Part shown: piece after piece, positions 32,492-33,371 of the stretch | How the letters are laid out: each line of letters starts with the position of its first letter | Position numbering within the stretch: the first letter of the stretch is position 1 | Assembly: GCA_025965895.1 (NCBI GenBank) | Contig: JAOPWC010000117.1 | Location: forward strand, 1 to 33,371 | Length of the DNA stretch: 33,371 nt | Direction of reading: 5' to 3' | DNA from: Mycobacterium sp. | GTDB taxonomy: Bacteria > Actinomycetota > Actinomycetes > Mycobacteriales > Mycobacteriaceae | Translations under genes and position numbers: made by a program | Notes under the pieces: generated by a model | What the model saw: the letters and a program-made list of their open reading frames with translations, nothing else | What the model was told of the DNA's origin: nothing | Databases searched by the model: none

Positions 32492-32654
32492 GCACAAGCG
32501 CGGCCAGCCCGCGCTAGATCGGGATGCACGTCGAGCTCTGCTTCAGCGCAACTAACCTGACATCCGCCCGATCGCGGAATTCGCTCACGCCGCGAATATC
32601 TGTCACATACATTGTCGAGCAAGGGGGGCGGGGAGATCGGCTACGGGAGGAGCA
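32492..32654 (+). promoter_or_regulatory. Upstream region of the terminal membrane-protein gene
   Basis: No gene seen. An inverted repeat ATTCGC-(7)-GCGAAT lies at 32579-32597 and could be an operator. TACATT at 32608-32613 is a possible -10, without a good -35. GGGAGGAGC directly before the ATG at 32655 is a strong Shine-Dalgarno. Confidence 0.4.
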
Positions 32655-33371
32655 ATGATGATCGGTATCAGTTTATGGCAACTGGCTGTTCCACCCGATC
32701 TAGAACTATACGAGTCTTGTAAATCCTGGCAACTGCCGTGGAGCGTAATTACATCGTCCCAACCGAATTCCTCGCTCGCCGCAGTTCTCGCAGGCTTCAT
32801 GATTACCGCCATTGCGTTCCTGCTGGGTAGAGATAAAGCGAATAACGGGACCGCCAACACTCGTGAGACCGGTAAGGCCGATAGATTAACGGTTCCAACA
32901 CCGACGCTTGCGTTATTTGGGTCTGGCGTACTGGTGCTCGGTCTCGACTCTTACTTGTTCAGCACAGTTTATGCCATAGCCCCGGCCGTTGGTTCCGACC
33001 GCAAGGTTCCGCCAGCGGCGACACCTGCGTGTGCGATCGCTTGGACCCAGGTCATGCCGGCGAGCAGTATGCTGGCGGTCGGAGGGGCCGCTATGGTAGG
33101 TGGTCTCGGATGGATGTTATCTCAGCACTTGGTGACCCAGAACGTGCGAAGCAGATTAATCGCACTGCTTCCGGGCATGCTCACATTTATAGTCATAGTC
33201 ACTACGTCACTGCTGCTCGTGCGCACGACGATCAACTACCTGGACGTCTTGAGCGCGAATTTTCAAAGGCCTTACCCCGATTGGGTGGAACCCGTTCTTT
33301 GGTGGTTTTACAAGGTCTATTTTGTAGCAATACTCGCGATGATCGCGTTCAGAAGCTTCGGGATCTGGACG
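32655..33371 (+). CDS. Multi-pass membrane protein of unknown function (partial)
   Basis: Open from ATG 32655 to the window end (239 codons, no stop seen). It begins MMIGISLWQLAVPPDLELYE. About five transmembrane helices are visible: roughly residues 40-58 (AAVLAGFMITAIAFLL), 83-108 (TLALFGSGVLVLGLDSYLF), 137-160 (SMLAVGGAAMVGGLGWML), 169-192 (LIALLPGMLTFIVIVTTSLL) and 219-237 (WWFYKVYFVAILAMIAF). Codons such as TTA, ATA, AAT and GTA are more frequent than in the housekeeping genes here, suggesting acquisition by transfer. I do not recognise the family. Strong Shine-Dalgarno. Confidence 0.7.
   Translation, partial: MMIGISLWQLAVPPDLELYESCKSWQLPWSVITSSQPNSSLAAVLAGFMITAIAFLLGRDKANNGTANTRETGKADRLTVPTPTLALFGSGVLVLGLDSYLFSTVYAIAPAVGSDRKVPPAATPACAIAWTQVMPASSMLAVGGAAMVGGLGWMLSQHLVTQNVRSRLIALLPGMLTFIVIVTTSLLLVRTTINYLDVLSANFQRPYPDWVEPVLWWFYKVYFVAILAMIAFRSFGIWT

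Larger units (their letters stand above)
25569..33371. mobile_element. Integrative element (prophage-like or satellite-like) next to tRNA-Arg, right end not seen
   Basis: Begins directly after the tRNA with integrase and regulator on the minus strand, then a divergent control region and a rightward operon. It carries xis-like, DUF3631 ATPase, HTH and small unknown proteins. No terminase, portal, capsid or tail gene is recognisable. No plasmid transfer gene is seen either. It may be a phage satellite, a decayed prophage or the first part of a longer element. Whether the region after about 31880 still belongs to it is unproven. Confidence 0.75.

Noticed and set aside
25569..33371. A right attachment site (second copy of the tRNA-Arg 3' end)
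   Set aside because: I scanned for the T arm and acceptor sequence and did not see it; it presumably lies beyond the window.

Overview
The window is chromosomal DNA of a Mycobacterium (sensu lato); I cannot resolve the species. The base composition is GC-rich. The left end is the reverse complement of the start of a 16S rRNA gene, with a mycobacterial boxA leader and the rrn promoter directly downstream of murA. Next comes the mycobacterial ATP synthase operon with its hallmarks: a b-delta fusion subunit, a gamma-subunit loop and a C-terminally extended alpha subunit. It is followed by the wecA / tsaC / prmC / prfA / rpmE / rho / thrB-thrC-thrA / lysA / argS gene order known from M. tuberculosis, here read in reverse.

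Layout. (1) Positions 1-2178: 16S rRNA start, rrn promoter, murA (-), then divergent pduO (+). (2) 2193-10843 (-): atpI-like gene, atpB, atpE, atpF, atpFH, atpA, atpG, atpD, atpC and a DUF2550 gene, transcribed right to left. (3) 11079-15306 (-): rpmE, prfA, prmC, tsaC, wecA, linking translation termination, tRNA modification and cell-wall glycan initiation. (4) 15307-16862: an accessory patch between rpmE and rho. It holds an unexplained hairpin region, a secreted Gly/Pro/Trp-rich protein (+), a decayed second copy of it, and a 34-bp perfect palindrome. (5) 16863-25377 (-): rho, then the thrB, thrC, thrA, lysA, argS gene cluster, in which most genes overlap by a few bases. (6) 25493-25568 (+): tRNA-Arg(CCG). 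(7) 25569 to the end: an integrative element adjoining the 3' end of that tRNA.

The element has the logic of a temperate phage or a satellite. A tyrosine integrase and an XRE regulator read leftward from a divergent control region. An excisionase-like gene and a tightly coupled rightward operon read the other way. The operon encodes a DUF3631 ATPase with a zinc ribbon, several small proteins, a helix-turn-helix protein and a possible scaffold-like protein. Past the operon are a small zinc-ribbon protein, a frame-disrupted partial second copy, and an AT-richer multi-pass membrane protein cut by the window end. No terminase, portal, capsid or tail gene is visible, and the right attachment site is not in the window.

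Most notable: an approximately 85-residue acidic repeat tail on ATP synthase beta, encoded by exact 57-bp DNA repeats; iterated TGTAACG heptamers forming a 16-bp inverted repeat inside the DUF3631 gene; a 28-codon gene stitched between two ATGA overlaps; and probable leaderless promoters for murA, pduO and argS.
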